Shown here: piece by piece, positions 44,460 through 53,169 of the stretch
Numbering within the stretch: position 1 is the stretch's first letter
Layout of the letters: the number at the start of each line of letters is the position of its first letter
Assembly (NCBI RefSeq): GCF_004794515.1
Contig: NZ_SSDF01000074.1
Location: 124,001 to 188,000, forward strand
Reading direction: 5' to 3'
Length of the DNA stretch: 64,000 nucleotides
Source of the DNA: Microbacterium sp. A20
GTDB lineage: Bacteria; Actinomycetota; Actinomycetes; Actinomycetales; Microbacteriaceae
The notes under the pieces: generated by a model
Databases searched by the model: none
Seen by the model: only the letters and a program-made list of their open reading frames with translations
Told to the model about the DNA's origin: nothing
Made by a program: the position numbers and the translations under genes

Positions 44460-45091
44460 CGTCTGAGGCGGGACAGGGTCGGGCCCCATCGAAGAATCTC
44501 TATGTCGGCTTCCTTCGCAGCGATCTCAGCTTGCTCGGTAGGCCCGCGATTCGGATTTGTCGAGACGAAGATGTCGAAGGGCCAGCACCGGTCTAGCGCG
44601 AAGTGCACTGCCGCGACTTCGGGCTGATATGTGTCTTCGATGTACAGCACCAGGGAATTGAGACCGTCCGCTCGATTAATGAGCAATCGGCGGCCGTCCA
44701 GATATGACACCGAGACAACGTGGCTGTGCCGGCGAAGGCCATCGAGCACGAAACCCATCTCCCGCGGCGTGTAGTCGCCGGGATTGTCAAGATGGAATGC
44801 CCGCATCGCGTCCGCAATCGCGCCCCATCCCACTCCCGCTTCGTGGCAAAGAGCAATTGCGTCTTCTTGGAATACGCCGTCTCGAGGGACGTTAGCGACG
44901 AAATCAAGGTCACCGTCGAAGAGATGCGCGATATCCTCGGCATGAACGTCGCGTCGGCGAACGATGCCGATGCGGACCGCTCGCGCATGTTTGCGCTGGA
45001 CACGCACATGATCACCGTCGACTAAGACGCCCGTGACGATGTCGTCGACCCTCTCGAACATGGAAGCAATGAACGCGTCTGCCTCAGGCAA
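44456..45091 (-). CDS. Unknown protein of the HNH/nucleotidyltransferase operon
   Basis: A 211-aa soluble protein that I cannot assign. It has an acidic N-terminal region (FERVDDIVTGVLVDGDHV), a middle segment with YTPREMGFVLDGLRRH, and a beta-rich C-terminal part (LLINRADGLNSLVLYIED; WPFDIFVSTNPNRGP). It overlaps the HNH gene by eight bases and the nucleotidyltransferase gene by ATGA, so the three products are probably made as a set. Its role could be toxin, antitoxin or adaptor; sequence alone does not decide. Confidence 0.65.
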   Translation of the reverse strand: MPEADAFIASMFERVDDIVTGVLVDGDHVRVQRKHARAVRIGIVRRRDVHAEDIAHLFDGDLDFVANVPRDGVFQEDAIALCHEAGVGWGAIADAMRAFHLDNPGDYTPREMGFVLDGLRRHSHVVSVSYLDGRRLLINRADGLNSLVLYIEDTYQPEVAAVHFALDRCWPFDIFVSTNPNRGPTEQAEIAAKEADIEILRWGPTLSRLRR

Positions 45092-45803
45092 AGAGATTCT
45101 CCATTCCTGCTGGATACCGTGACACCCTCAGTCCCCCGTCGCCGAGATGACGATGAGTCAAGCCATCGACATGACTGCGAAGCGCAGCCACCACATCCTT
45201 TTCCTCATCGGTTAGCAGCTCCCGATTCGCGTCAACGATGCGCAGTATCTGGTGAAGGTTCGGGATGATCGTGGCAACGACTTCTCGATCCCACATCGCT
45301 GCTTCCTCGGCGTTCGGATCAAACCTGTAGTCGTTGTCCGGACCTATCGTCCGGTGTATGTGTCGGTTCTGGTGCGCAAACGGTTCTATGGCAGCGCGGG
45401 CCTGCTCGCGGGTGGTGTGACCGGCGATTCCAAGGGCTGCCTCAACGGCTGCCCTGCGCTGTTCTTTCCACGCCAGGAGCATCTCAACCGGATGACTGTC
45501 GGGGGTCTTGTCCACCACCGTGTGGCAATTCGCGCACAGCAGCACGAGGTTCTCCCGCTCTCCGCGGTTTGGAACCGGAACCGTCGCATCCCCGCGGGGG
45601 CCTCCTGGACTTGCGGCGATGATGTGCGCTATCTCACCGAAGTGAGTGGTTAGCGCCATTCCCACGTCGACGAACAGAGGGTTCTGGCATATCGGGTTGC
45701 AACAGTATCCCGCAGAGTCCGCCCAGAGTTGATAGCGGGTGGCCTGCGTCGGGTTCGCTGTCCCCAGGACACAGGCTGAACTCATGACACGAGTATGCCG
45801 CAT
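45084..45803 (-). CDS. HNH endonuclease-domain protein
   Basis: A 239-aa protein with an N-terminal HNH nuclease. AGYCCNPICQNPLF is the first cysteine cluster, FGEIAHIIAASPGGPRGD carries the catalytic His, and RENLVLLCANCHTVVDK the second cluster and final His (to about residue 100). A helical C-terminal half follows (REVVATIIPNLHQILRIVDANRELL). The start may be the ATG at 45803 or the one at 45785 (MSSACVLG). First gene of a three-gene operon with an unknown protein and a nucleotidyltransferase, an arrangement that looks like a defence cassette (inference). Confidence 0.8.
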   Translation of the reverse strand: MRHTRVMSSACVLGTANPTQATRYQLWADSAGYCCNPICQNPLFVDVGMALTTHFGEIAHIIAASPGGPRGDATVPVPNRGERENLVLLCANCHTVVDKTPDSHPVEMLLAWKEQRRAAVEAALGIAGHTTREQARAAIEPFAHQNRHIHRTIGPDNDYRFDPNAEEAAMWDREVVATIIPNLHQILRIVDANRELLTDEEKDVVAALRSHVDGLTHRHLGDGGLRVSRYPAGMENLFA

Positions 45804-46002
45804 AAGTCGATGTGGCGGAGCCTTCGAGTTCGACGTGAGGATGCAGGGCGAGCTCGAATCAGCTAGCCCTTGCCTACACCCTTCAGGTACAGCAGCGCTC
45901 GCCGTGCGGTTTTCTCAGCGTCCCCCACGGGGCCACCAACCAGCCGTCACTAGGCGTCAGACTCCCTCCAGGACGCGCCAGGGGCTGCAATAGGATCGGG
46001 CC

Positions 46003-46923
46003 ATGGCCCTGAGTAGACGCGAACGCTTCAATCTTAAAAGTCGGATGATTGAGATTCAGCAAGATGACCGCTCCTGGACATTCGAGCGAACGAACCTGCT
46101 GCTCTCGGAGTTTGGCTTCACGGTTCTGGACCGATTCGACAGCAACGGCGAGTTCACCTTCGGGGACAGCATCCAGACGATCACCGATGCAGACCTCGTC
46201 GAGATGTACTCCCTGATAACGGGTGCCGATGACGACGACGTTCGCGCAGAACTCGAGACGGCCGATTCCTCGCTCTGGAAGCCGGGATATGTGCGCGTCT
46301 TCTTGTCGCACTCTGCCATGCATAAGCAGTTCATCGGCCGGGTGGCGAGTGAGCTGGCTGTGTCGGGCATCCACGCTTTCGTCGCACACGACACCATGGA
46401 ATACGAAGAACCCTGGCAGGACCAGATCGAACATGGGCTTCGCACCATGCAGGCTTTCGTCGCGATCACCCATCCCGAGTTTCTGACGAGCGCTTGGTGC
46501 CAGCAAGAGGTAGGTTGGGCGCTGGGTCGTGGTGTCCCTCGTTACGTAATCCGATACCCGGCGGACCCGGCAGGGTTTATTGGACGAACTCAATGGCCGC
46601 AGGCCGCTGAGGAGCGGGACGTAGACGTCGCCGCTCGGATTCTCGAATGGATCAGTCGAATGCCGGAGTTCTCGGATCAGATCGTCACTGGGTTGCTCTC
46701 AGCCCTTCGAGCGGCGGACAACTACCTGGACGCCGGCGCGACAGCGAAGCGCATCGCGACCGTTGACACGCTGAACGTTGATCAGTGGTCAGAACTCGCT
46801 GAGATTTATCACAGCAACGACCAAGTCGGCGGGGCGGGGCTGGTGCGTAGAGAGCTGCAGCCGTACTACCGATCCCATGGGCAAGCGTGGCCACCGCAGC
46901 GGACCAACAGCGTAGACCCTTAG
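46003..46923 (+). CDS. TIR-domain protein
   Basis: A 306-aa protein with an unidentified N-terminal domain (residues 1-95) and a TIR domain (about 96-225). The TIR core starts VRVFLSHSAMHKQFIGRVA and contains WCQQE (residues 165-169), the WxxxE motif whose Glu is catalytic in NAD-cleaving TIRs. Bacterial TIR proteins in defence islands usually cut NAD+ when activated, killing the infected cell. There is no adjacent Thoeris ThsA-like gene, so how it is triggered is open. ATG with GGATCGGG upstream. Confidence 0.85.
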   Translation: MALSRRERFNLKSRMIEIQQDDRSWTFERTNLLLSEFGFTVLDRFDSNGEFTFGDSIQTITDADLVEMYSLITGADDDDVRAELETADSSLWKPGYVRVFLSHSAMHKQFIGRVASELAVSGIHAFVAHDTMEYEEPWQDQIEHGLRTMQAFVAITHPEFLTSAWCQQEVGWALGRGVPRYVIRYPADPAGFIGRTQWPQAAEERDVDVAARILEWISRMPEFSDQIVTGLLSALRAADNYLDAGATAKRIATVDTLNVDQWSELAEIYHSNDQVGGAGLVRRELQPYYRSHGQAWPPQRTNSVDP

Positions 46924-47299
46924 AGATGAGGCATCACCTCTTCCACAACATCTGAGTCCCAACCGGGTGGCTGGAGAGCTGGCACTGGAGCTGGAATTCT
47001 GCGCCCGTAACCTCCATACAACGCAGTGATCTGCTCGCCAATCGGGGGCGTCGGACGTGGTGCCGGGCCTGTGGCCGCAGGATCTCGTGCCAACTATCCG
47101 ACGACGCGGCCCGCAATGTCGGAAGGGAGGCATCGAGTGCGTCGAGACGAAGCAAAGGCTGGAGCGGATGCCTCGCACCTGGGTTATCTCGTCCTTTCCT
47201 CGCCTGTTCTATGCCGCCTCAATCGCTGGCCGCGACCCCAGTTACGCCGGACTCGCCGCCAGTGAAGTCGCGACTGAAGGAGTTCGTTATCTGCGACAT
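46924..47299. other. Gap without a convincing gene
   Basis: About 375 bases between the converging TIR and STAND genes. Short frames exist on both strands but none has a ribosome site or protein-like composition that persuades me. No clear terminator hairpin was found. Confidence 0.4.
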
Positions 47300-49594
47300 T
47301 CAATGGCCTGCAGCGACGTCTTCGAATGGATCCCGCGGACCGAGGCTCTCGGTCGAAACTGGACCGGCCGGGGCCGCAAGCCTCGAGCCCTCGGCTGGCG
47401 ACTCGCCATCTTCATCCTCGTCGAAGGCCCGGTCATTGATATGGTCTTCTACTTGATCGCACCGTTCAAGGACCTCTGAGCGTTGGGTGAATGCACCGCG
47501 GATGGCGGCCACGTAATCGCGCGGAGCTTGGTAGAGCTCCTCTTTCGTCATATCGCTGATGATCGAGCTCACTTGGTCATCAATGCGCTGTTCCAGTTCA
47601 GGCAGCACCTCCTCCTCCAGACGTTTGAGAAGGTCGACTCGTTCCTCTGCCGAGAAGAGGCCCATGACTGACGCGTCTGCCCAACCGGGATCGAGTTCGT
47701 CAATGCCGTATTGGACGATGCGCTCGACCGCCGACCGCCGCACAGTTTCAGGCAGGGCGGCCGCTTCGTTAAGCCGGCCGAGGACGGCGGGCTGCCACAT
47801 CGCCTCGATCATCATCCCGAAGTCCGCCATGCGGGGTAAAGCGGCATGGTGGGCCTCCGCCCAGATTCGCAGGAACTCATCGGAACAGCGTGTTCGGAGG
47901 AACCATGCCCTCCGTCCCGTCGACCATTCATGCCGCTCTGGGGGCGCTACGCGCGAGGCGATCCGTGAATACATCGCAGGCGGTACTCGAACGAGTGTCC
48001 CCCGCTGGTCCGGCCCACCGCAGTCGAGCTGAGACACGAGTTCATCGACCGTCATACCTTCCAGATACACAGAGAGCGTGGAGATGTCGCGAGCAACGGA
48101 GGCAGCGAAGCCTTCTCTGATTGTGGGGTGATGGAATCGCCAGACCGTATTTCCATCAGTCCGTGTGCTCTGGGACAGAAAGGTACCGTCGATGGCCGCG
48201 AAGGCGCGGGCAGTTTCCGCCACAGTGGCTCCAAGTGCTGTCACAGCAGCAGTTAGCCGCTCGTCTGGTGCGAACGGCGCGAGGAGTTCTCCACCTGAGA
48301 GGTATATCGCGGCGAGTGCCGCGCGTTGTGCAGGCTCGACGCCGTCGAGAACGTCGACCAGGAACTCGTTCGGATGCTCGAAGTAGGACACGAGAGCGTC
48401 CTCGCCCCGCAGACCTGACATCGGCGCGAAGCCCTGAAGCGAGAGGCGACGCGCTACTTCTGGCTGGAATCGCCTTGCCGCCGCCACGGCGCGCAGGTGC
48501 GGACGCCACTCATTCAGGACGGCGGCGGGCTGATCACCGGCCTTCAAGTGGTTATAGAGCATCTGCTCTTTCTCGGAGCCGCTCAGTTGCGTGATGTCGA
48601 TCACAACCTGCTGTTCCTTCAAGCGAGGGAAGGAGTACTCCTTCATCCGCGGGCGGGCGTCGCGGTAAATGTAGTCGCGACTGGTCATCAGCACCCTCGC
48701 ACCGTGGCCGACGGCCGCCATCACCTCAGGCATTCGGCGCACCCAGGCGTCCGTCAAATGCGGCTCGTGTCGAATGCTGCCGAAGGCATCATCGACCCAG
48801 AACATCTGTCGCGGGTCGTCAGGGTTCCAGTGCGCGAGGAGGTCGTCGGGGCCGTCGACTCGCATCACATCGCACTGCCAATTATCGAGCGCGGTCATGC
48901 AGAGCATTGCTGCGATTGTTGACTTCCCGCTGGCGGGTTCACCGAGGAGCAACACAAACCCATGGTCGGTCAGAGCATCACTTGCGTCTCGGTATGCGCC
49001 TGTGGGGACAAACGTCTCTAGCTCTCGAGTCAGGCTGGTCAGGAGGGCGCGAGCCTGACGCATTCTGCGTTCATCGAGGATGCTCGTGAGATCGCCAAGC
49101 CCGTAAACACGCGGGACGTAGCGGCGCAGGTTCCAGTTCTTCTCGATCTGCGTGCAGATCCAGGGGCCGGGTAGCATCGCCACCACCTTGGGCCCGCGTC
49201 GCCGTACCTCCTCGTCGAACCAGGCTCTAGTTTGGCCAGTGATTCGCAGGTTGGTGAGCACAATGTAGCCGTCGCAGAGCCCCCGCTCATGTAGCTCCGC
49301 GACCTTATCGAGTTCATCTCGAAGATCCGACGGCGACAATGTGCCCGATGAATCCACGCTGAACTTGCACTGCACGACGACTCGAAGTGCAGGCGAGACG
49401 AACTGCTTCAGCTCAGGCACGGGATCGTCTCCCGGCGACGTCCAGACGCCGTGGAAAGCACCGTCCTGACCGACGTCATTGGTGTCAGCGAACGCCGTAA
49501 AGGTCTGCCCCAACGTCTCCTGGAGCACGACGGCACAGAGATCTTGGAAGGCTCGCCAGCCCAGCTTGTGGAGTTCGTAGTCGGGTCCGGACAT
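47300..49594 (-). CDS. Nuclease-STAND NTPase, Avs-like defence protein
   Basis: A 764-aa protein. Residues about 1-130 form a restriction-endonuclease-like (Mrr/PD-(D/E)xK) domain: GWRAFQDLCAVVL, then DVGQDGAFHG and VVVQCKFSVDS supply the D...QxK pattern. A P-loop NTPase follows with Walker A VLLLGEPASGKSTIAAMLC (about residue 215), Walker B RQMFWVDDAFGS, and RVLMTSRDYIY as sensor. The long helical C-terminus would be a phage-sensing region. This matches the layout of nSTAND/Avs proteins with a nuclease effector. ATG 49594 is preferred to a TTG three codons earlier. Single-gene transcript. Confidence 0.83.
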   Translation of the reverse strand: MSGPDYELHKLGWRAFQDLCAVVLQETLGQTFTAFADTNDVGQDGAFHGVWTSPGDDPVPELKQFVSPALRVVVQCKFSVDSSGTLSPSDLRDELDKVAELHERGLCDGYIVLTNLRITGQTRAWFDEEVRRRGPKVVAMLPGPWICTQIEKNWNLRRYVPRVYGLGDLTSILDERRMRQARALLTSLTRELETFVPTGAYRDASDALTDHGFVLLLGEPASGKSTIAAMLCMTALDNWQCDVMRVDGPDDLLAHWNPDDPRQMFWVDDAFGSIRHEPHLTDAWVRRMPEVMAAVGHGARVLMTSRDYIYRDARPRMKEYSFPRLKEQQVVIDITQLSGSEKEQMLYNHLKAGDQPAAVLNEWRPHLRAVAAARRFQPEVARRLSLQGFAPMSGLRGEDALVSYFEHPNEFLVDVLDGVEPAQRAALAAIYLSGGELLAPFAPDERLTAAVTALGATVAETARAFAAIDGTFLSQSTRTDGNTVWRFHHPTIREGFAASVARDISTLSVYLEGMTVDELVSQLDCGGPDQRGTLVRVPPAMYSRIASRVAPPERHEWSTGRRAWFLRTRCSDEFLRIWAEAHHAALPRMADFGMMIEAMWQPAVLGRLNEAAALPETVRRSAVERIVQYGIDELDPGWADASVMGLFSAEERVDLLKRLEEEVLPELEQRIDDQVSSIISDMTKEELYQAPRDYVAAIRGAFTQRSEVLERCDQVEDHINDRAFDEDEDGESPAEGSRLAAPAGPVSTESLGPRDPFEDVAAGH

Positions 49595-49828
49595 TGAGGC
49601 CAATCTAAGCAGAGCGGAGCGAGTAGACGAAGCGTCGTCGGCTCCAAGGCACGCGTTTCGGCAGTTCTATGTACGTAAATAGGGGAACTAACAAAGACGA
49701 GCTCCGCGGCGGAGGTACAACTGCCACAGAACTCCTCGGCCTTGAGCCGGACTGCACCATCGTCAGGATGCCTTCCTAGCTGTGGGTGATACGAGTGCCG
49801 TCGCTTGGGAAAACTGAGACCGGCCCCG

Positions 49829-51448
49829 CTATACCGCTAGCCGCGCTAGCGGTGCGACGGCGGCATGCCATCTGCTTCCGACGAGCAACACGATGATCCG
49901 CTCGCGGGCTCGAGAGAAGACGACGTAGAGCAGTCGGCTAGTGTTCGGGAATGGCTCTGTTTCTTTGCCCATGAAATCGCCCTCACGAAGCACGACGATG
50001 GTCGCATCCGCCTCTCGTCCCTTCGTCTGGTACAGATTCATCAGCTGAACTTCCCGCGGGTTCAACGCTGAGTCGGTGAGTGCCGCGTAGCTTGCCTCCC
50101 GCGCCTCGACGCATATCGAGGCAACAATTTGTGTGTCGCTCAGATCTCGACCAGCTCGCGCTGCCCGAGCATTCATCACCGCGAGGAGCACTCCTGCTTG
50201 CTGCCAAGCACCAGACTTTTGAGGGAGCCCAAGGGCATCATGCGCTAAGCGCGCCTCGTGCACTACGACGTGAACGGAGGGAGCTTTGAGGAGCCGGTCC
50301 CGCAACGCGTCCAGGCGCTGACGGAGCGTCTGCGGACCGGTGCCATTCAACACATGTACCGCAAGCTCTGGCACTTGCGCTCCACGCTGCGCGCTGGTCA
50401 GAAACACCGCAATAGACTCGATGACACTGTCCCAGGTCGCATCGCCAAACCGGAACCGCATCATTGTCGCTTGCGCATCCAGGGCGGCCGCCAGTGCATC
50501 ACTCAATCCAGCAATCTCGTGTTCTATCCCCTCCGCCTCGAGCGCGTCCGACAGAGAAGCGAGCATGTCGTTGTGATGAGTGAATACAGCAACACCGAGC
50601 CCCTCCGCGCTCAGCTCAGTCACGAGTTGCGCCACAGTGGACGCTTCATCGCTAAGGCTGATGCCGGACCGCACAACTAGGCGACCGCCTTCGAGGGCGG
50701 AAGCGAGTGCCGGCGCCCCGAAGGCACGTTTTCGAACGGCATGCGCCACGGCCGGGATGACCCCCGACGGATCCCGAAAGGACGTTTCGGGAAGTATGAC
50801 CGTGTTTTCCTTTCCTGCAGCAACACATGCGTCATCGATCCTGTCAACACGGACCCCCTCAGCAGCACGGAACGTGTAGATGCATTGATTCGGGTCTCCG
50901 AGTAGGATCACGCGATTGGTCGGGGTGATCAGCCCGAGAAACTCCTGTTGCGCATCGTCGGTATCTTGGAACTCATCCACGATTACAAGACCCCACTGCG
51001 ACCGAAGATGCCCCGCGACCGCTGGCGATGCGCGCGCGATCTCCAGCGCTAGTGGGATCAACCGCGCGTATCCGATCTCACTCGGCGCGAGTCCGAGCTT
51101 CTCTCGCGCCGGGCTCACCAGCACAGCGTCGCCGTGCCCAACCAGGCTCCCGAATCGTCGTACTACGGAGAAGGCGAGCGAGTGGAACGTCATCACATCG
51201 ATACGGCCCGCATGCCTCCCCACCACCGCGCTCGCTCGCGAAGAAATCCGTGCCACGGAGGCCCGCGAGAACGAAAGGAACAGCACCTTCTCGTGGCGCT
51301 TAGAGTCCCGAACGCGCTCAAGATGTGCAGCAGCAGCTGCCAGTGCGCTCGTGGTCTTGCCGACCCCGGCGCCGCCGAGCACGACCGTCAACTCCTTCTC
51401 CGTCGCGACGATCTTCGCCTGCTCGGAGTTCTGTGCTTCCCAGGTCAT
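49829..51448 (-). CDS. UvrD/Rep-like helicase, GajB-like
   Basis: A 539-aa SF1 helicase. Walker A is VVLGGAGVGKTTSALAA near residue 25, motif Ia-II LVIVDEFQDTDDAQQEFL, motif III LLGDPNQCIYTFRAAEG, motif V LMNLYQTKGREADATIVV and motif VI RLLYVVFSRARERI, so all core motifs are present. A UvrD-like helicase directly after an OLD/TOPRIM nuclease is the Gabija (GajA-GajB) arrangement. It is the last gene of a four-gene coupled operon, overlapping the nuclease gene by ATGA. Confidence 0.88.
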   Translation of the reverse strand: MTWEAQNSEQAKIVATEKELTVVLGGAGVGKTTSALAAAAAHLERVRDSKRHEKVLFLSFSRASVARISSRASAVVGRHAGRIDVMTFHSLAFSVVRRFGSLVGHGDAVLVSPAREKLGLAPSEIGYARLIPLALEIARASPAVAGHLRSQWGLVIVDEFQDTDDAQQEFLGLITPTNRVILLGDPNQCIYTFRAAEGVRVDRIDDACVAAGKENTVILPETSFRDPSGVIPAVAHAVRKRAFGAPALASALEGGRLVVRSGISLSDEASTVAQLVTELSAEGLGVAVFTHHNDMLASLSDALEAEGIEHEIAGLSDALAAALDAQATMMRFRFGDATWDSVIESIAVFLTSAQRGAQVPELAVHVLNGTGPQTLRQRLDALRDRLLKAPSVHVVVHEARLAHDALGLPQKSGAWQQAGVLLAVMNARAARAGRDLSDTQIVASICVEAREASYAALTDSALNPREVQLMNLYQTKGREADATIVVLREGDFMGKETEPFPNTSRLLYVVFSRARERIIVLLVGSRWHAAVAPLARLAV

Positions 51449-53169
51449 GATGGCGGGAGGACGTCGATCCGTCCTGGGTCACCAGCGCAAAGCGCCTCGA
51501 TGACGGCGCGTGCGGTCGGTGGTGGGGTTGTCAGTGCCTCGACCCAAGCAGGCCCAAGTCCATGCTTCTTCAAGATCTTCTTGCTGAGGAGATGTTCGGC
51601 GATTGCATCATCTTCGACCTCCTGGGGCAACGCGGGCATCCCGAGATCTGCGAGCGATACAACGATCTTGCGCAACTTCTCGCCTGGAATACCCCGGATG
51701 AGTGCCGCCTCGACTGCGGTGCGTGTAGGAAGGACCACAAGTTGCTCGCAGAGATCAGCTAACTCGGCAACCGCCGGGTCTTCCTGTCCGGGCTTGTCGT
51801 TGTCGACGATTGCGCGGACTCGAAACCCCAGCTCCAACGCGACCTTGGCCATGGCGGGCAACCGCGTAATGCCACCATCAGAGCCAGGTGGAGCAATCAG
51901 TCGAATTCCGTTGGCGGCGAGGCCGTACTTGTCTTTGCCCGTCTTCTTGAACAGTCGCGCGGAGAGCGCACCGTACCCTTCGGCGTCGAGGGGACCCTCG
52001 ACGAGCGCGACCGTGCGCGTGCTGAGCGCAGCGAGCAATTGGTCGAGTACCAACCGTCGCGTAACGCGGGAAGCTTTATCTGTGGTGCTCGAGAGCCGAT
52101 ACTGAGCGCGACCGTTCGCGGTATGCACGAAGCGGATCAGCTCATCCGACTTGAACGCTCGGACTACCTCGGCACGACGGGTAGTAAGGATGGATTGGCC
52201 CGCGGTGGAGTGAAGTAGAGCCGCCATGTACTCGGAGGATGAGGCGTCCAGACCGTCGCCGAAGTCATCGGCGATGACCACAACGCCCGACTCCGCCTCG
52301 CGTGCGGCCGCAATCGCCTCGGCCACCGAGAAAACACTCTGAACAGTGGACCCCTGGGATCGGATGGGCAAGGATCCTGCCGCGCCGAGAGACAGCGCTG
52401 GTTGCAGAGCTCGAAGGAGTGCCGCTAGCGATCCGTCGTCGGCGACGAAGTCGATACTATCCGCGTCGTTGACGCCGAACAGCGTCTTCGGGCCCGCGTT
52501 CAACACCTTGTCGAGCACTTCGGTTACGACCGGCGCGCTCGAGAAATCACCTGTCGCCGAACGTACGTCTTCATCGAGCTGCGTGAGAACACCGTCGAAC
52601 GCGCTCGAATCAGACGCCGCGAGCAGGGTTCGTAGCGCGCCTTCTGCGCGAAGTTGCAGCGCTGGCGCGCTATCGATGAACTGGACCGGAAGAGCCTCTC
52701 GCTCCACCCGACTAACGCGTTTGAAAGAGTTTGCTGCCGGGTCGCTCCGCGCCGGGAAGTCCACCCAGTGATCACCACTATCCGCATCGATGTCGTAGCG
52801 AATGCGGTAGCAAAGTCGAACACCAAGCACTGCGTGGCTCGCGCCCCCCATCCCGGCCGACTCGACGGTCTCTGAGTCAAACGCTTCAAGGCTGTCGCTG
52901 AACAGGGTCTCGAGATGCTCTCCCAGATCGAAAAGTGTGACCTCAACTTCGGTCAATAGCTCGCTTGAGTCGCCACGGACAGGTCGGAAGATATCGAGAG
53001 GGTTGACGCGGACTCGGGTGCTGCGCGGATCGAGCACACGACGAAGCGCCTCCACGAAATCGCTTCGTCCTGCCTGCGGCTCTCCAGCGACAACTGCATC
53101 AGCGGGAAGGACAACGCTTGCGCTCTCGAAGCCGCGGAAACGCTCGATCCTGACCCTCGCGACCCTCAT
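51445..53169 (-). CDS. OLD-family TOPRIM nuclease with degenerate ATPase, GajA-like
   Basis: A 574-aa protein of OLD layout. The N-terminal ATPase half starts MRVARVRIERFRGFESA, but its key motifs are altered: Walker A reads GEPQAGRSDF (no GK[S/T]), Walker B is VVVIADDFGDGLD (Asp for the catalytic Glu), and the H-loop is LTTRRAEV (Arg for His). The C-terminal TOPRIM nuclease looks intact: TVALVEGPLDAEGY (Glu) and VRAIVDNDKPGQ (DxD). It pairs with a UvrD-like helicase as in Gabija, but with a probable non-hydrolysing ATPase. Overlaps both neighbours by ATGA. Confidence 0.82.
   Translation of the reverse strand: MRVARVRIERFRGFESASVVLPADAVVAGEPQAGRSDFVEALRRVLDPRSTRVRVNPLDIFRPVRGDSSELLTEVEVTLFDLGEHLETLFSDSLEAFDSETVESAGMGGASHAVLGVRLCYRIRYDIDADSGDHWVDFPARSDPAANSFKRVSRVEREALPVQFIDSAPALQLRAEGALRTLLAASDSSAFDGVLTQLDEDVRSATGDFSSAPVVTEVLDKVLNAGPKTLFGVNDADSIDFVADDGSLAALLRALQPALSLGAAGSLPIRSQGSTVQSVFSVAEAIAAAREAESGVVVIADDFGDGLDASSSEYMAALLHSTAGQSILTTRRAEVVRAFKSDELIRFVHTANGRAQYRLSSTTDKASRVTRRLVLDQLLAALSTRTVALVEGPLDAEGYGALSARLFKKTGKDKYGLAANGIRLIAPPGSDGGITRLPAMAKVALELGFRVRAIVDNDKPGQEDPAVAELADLCEQLVVLPTRTAVEAALIRGIPGEKLRKIVVSLADLGMPALPQEVEDDAIAEHLLSKKILKKHGLGPAWVEALTTPPPTARAVIEALCAGDPGRIDVLPPS

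Noticed and set aside
45883..46593. A 236-codon minus-strand frame over the TIR gene
   Set aside because: The plus strand carries a clear TIR domain; the minus frame has no recognisable domain and looks like its shadow.
46789..47178. Small genes in the gap between the TIR and STAND genes
   Set aside because: Composition is Arg/Ser/Cys rich, with no ribosome site and no conserved pattern.
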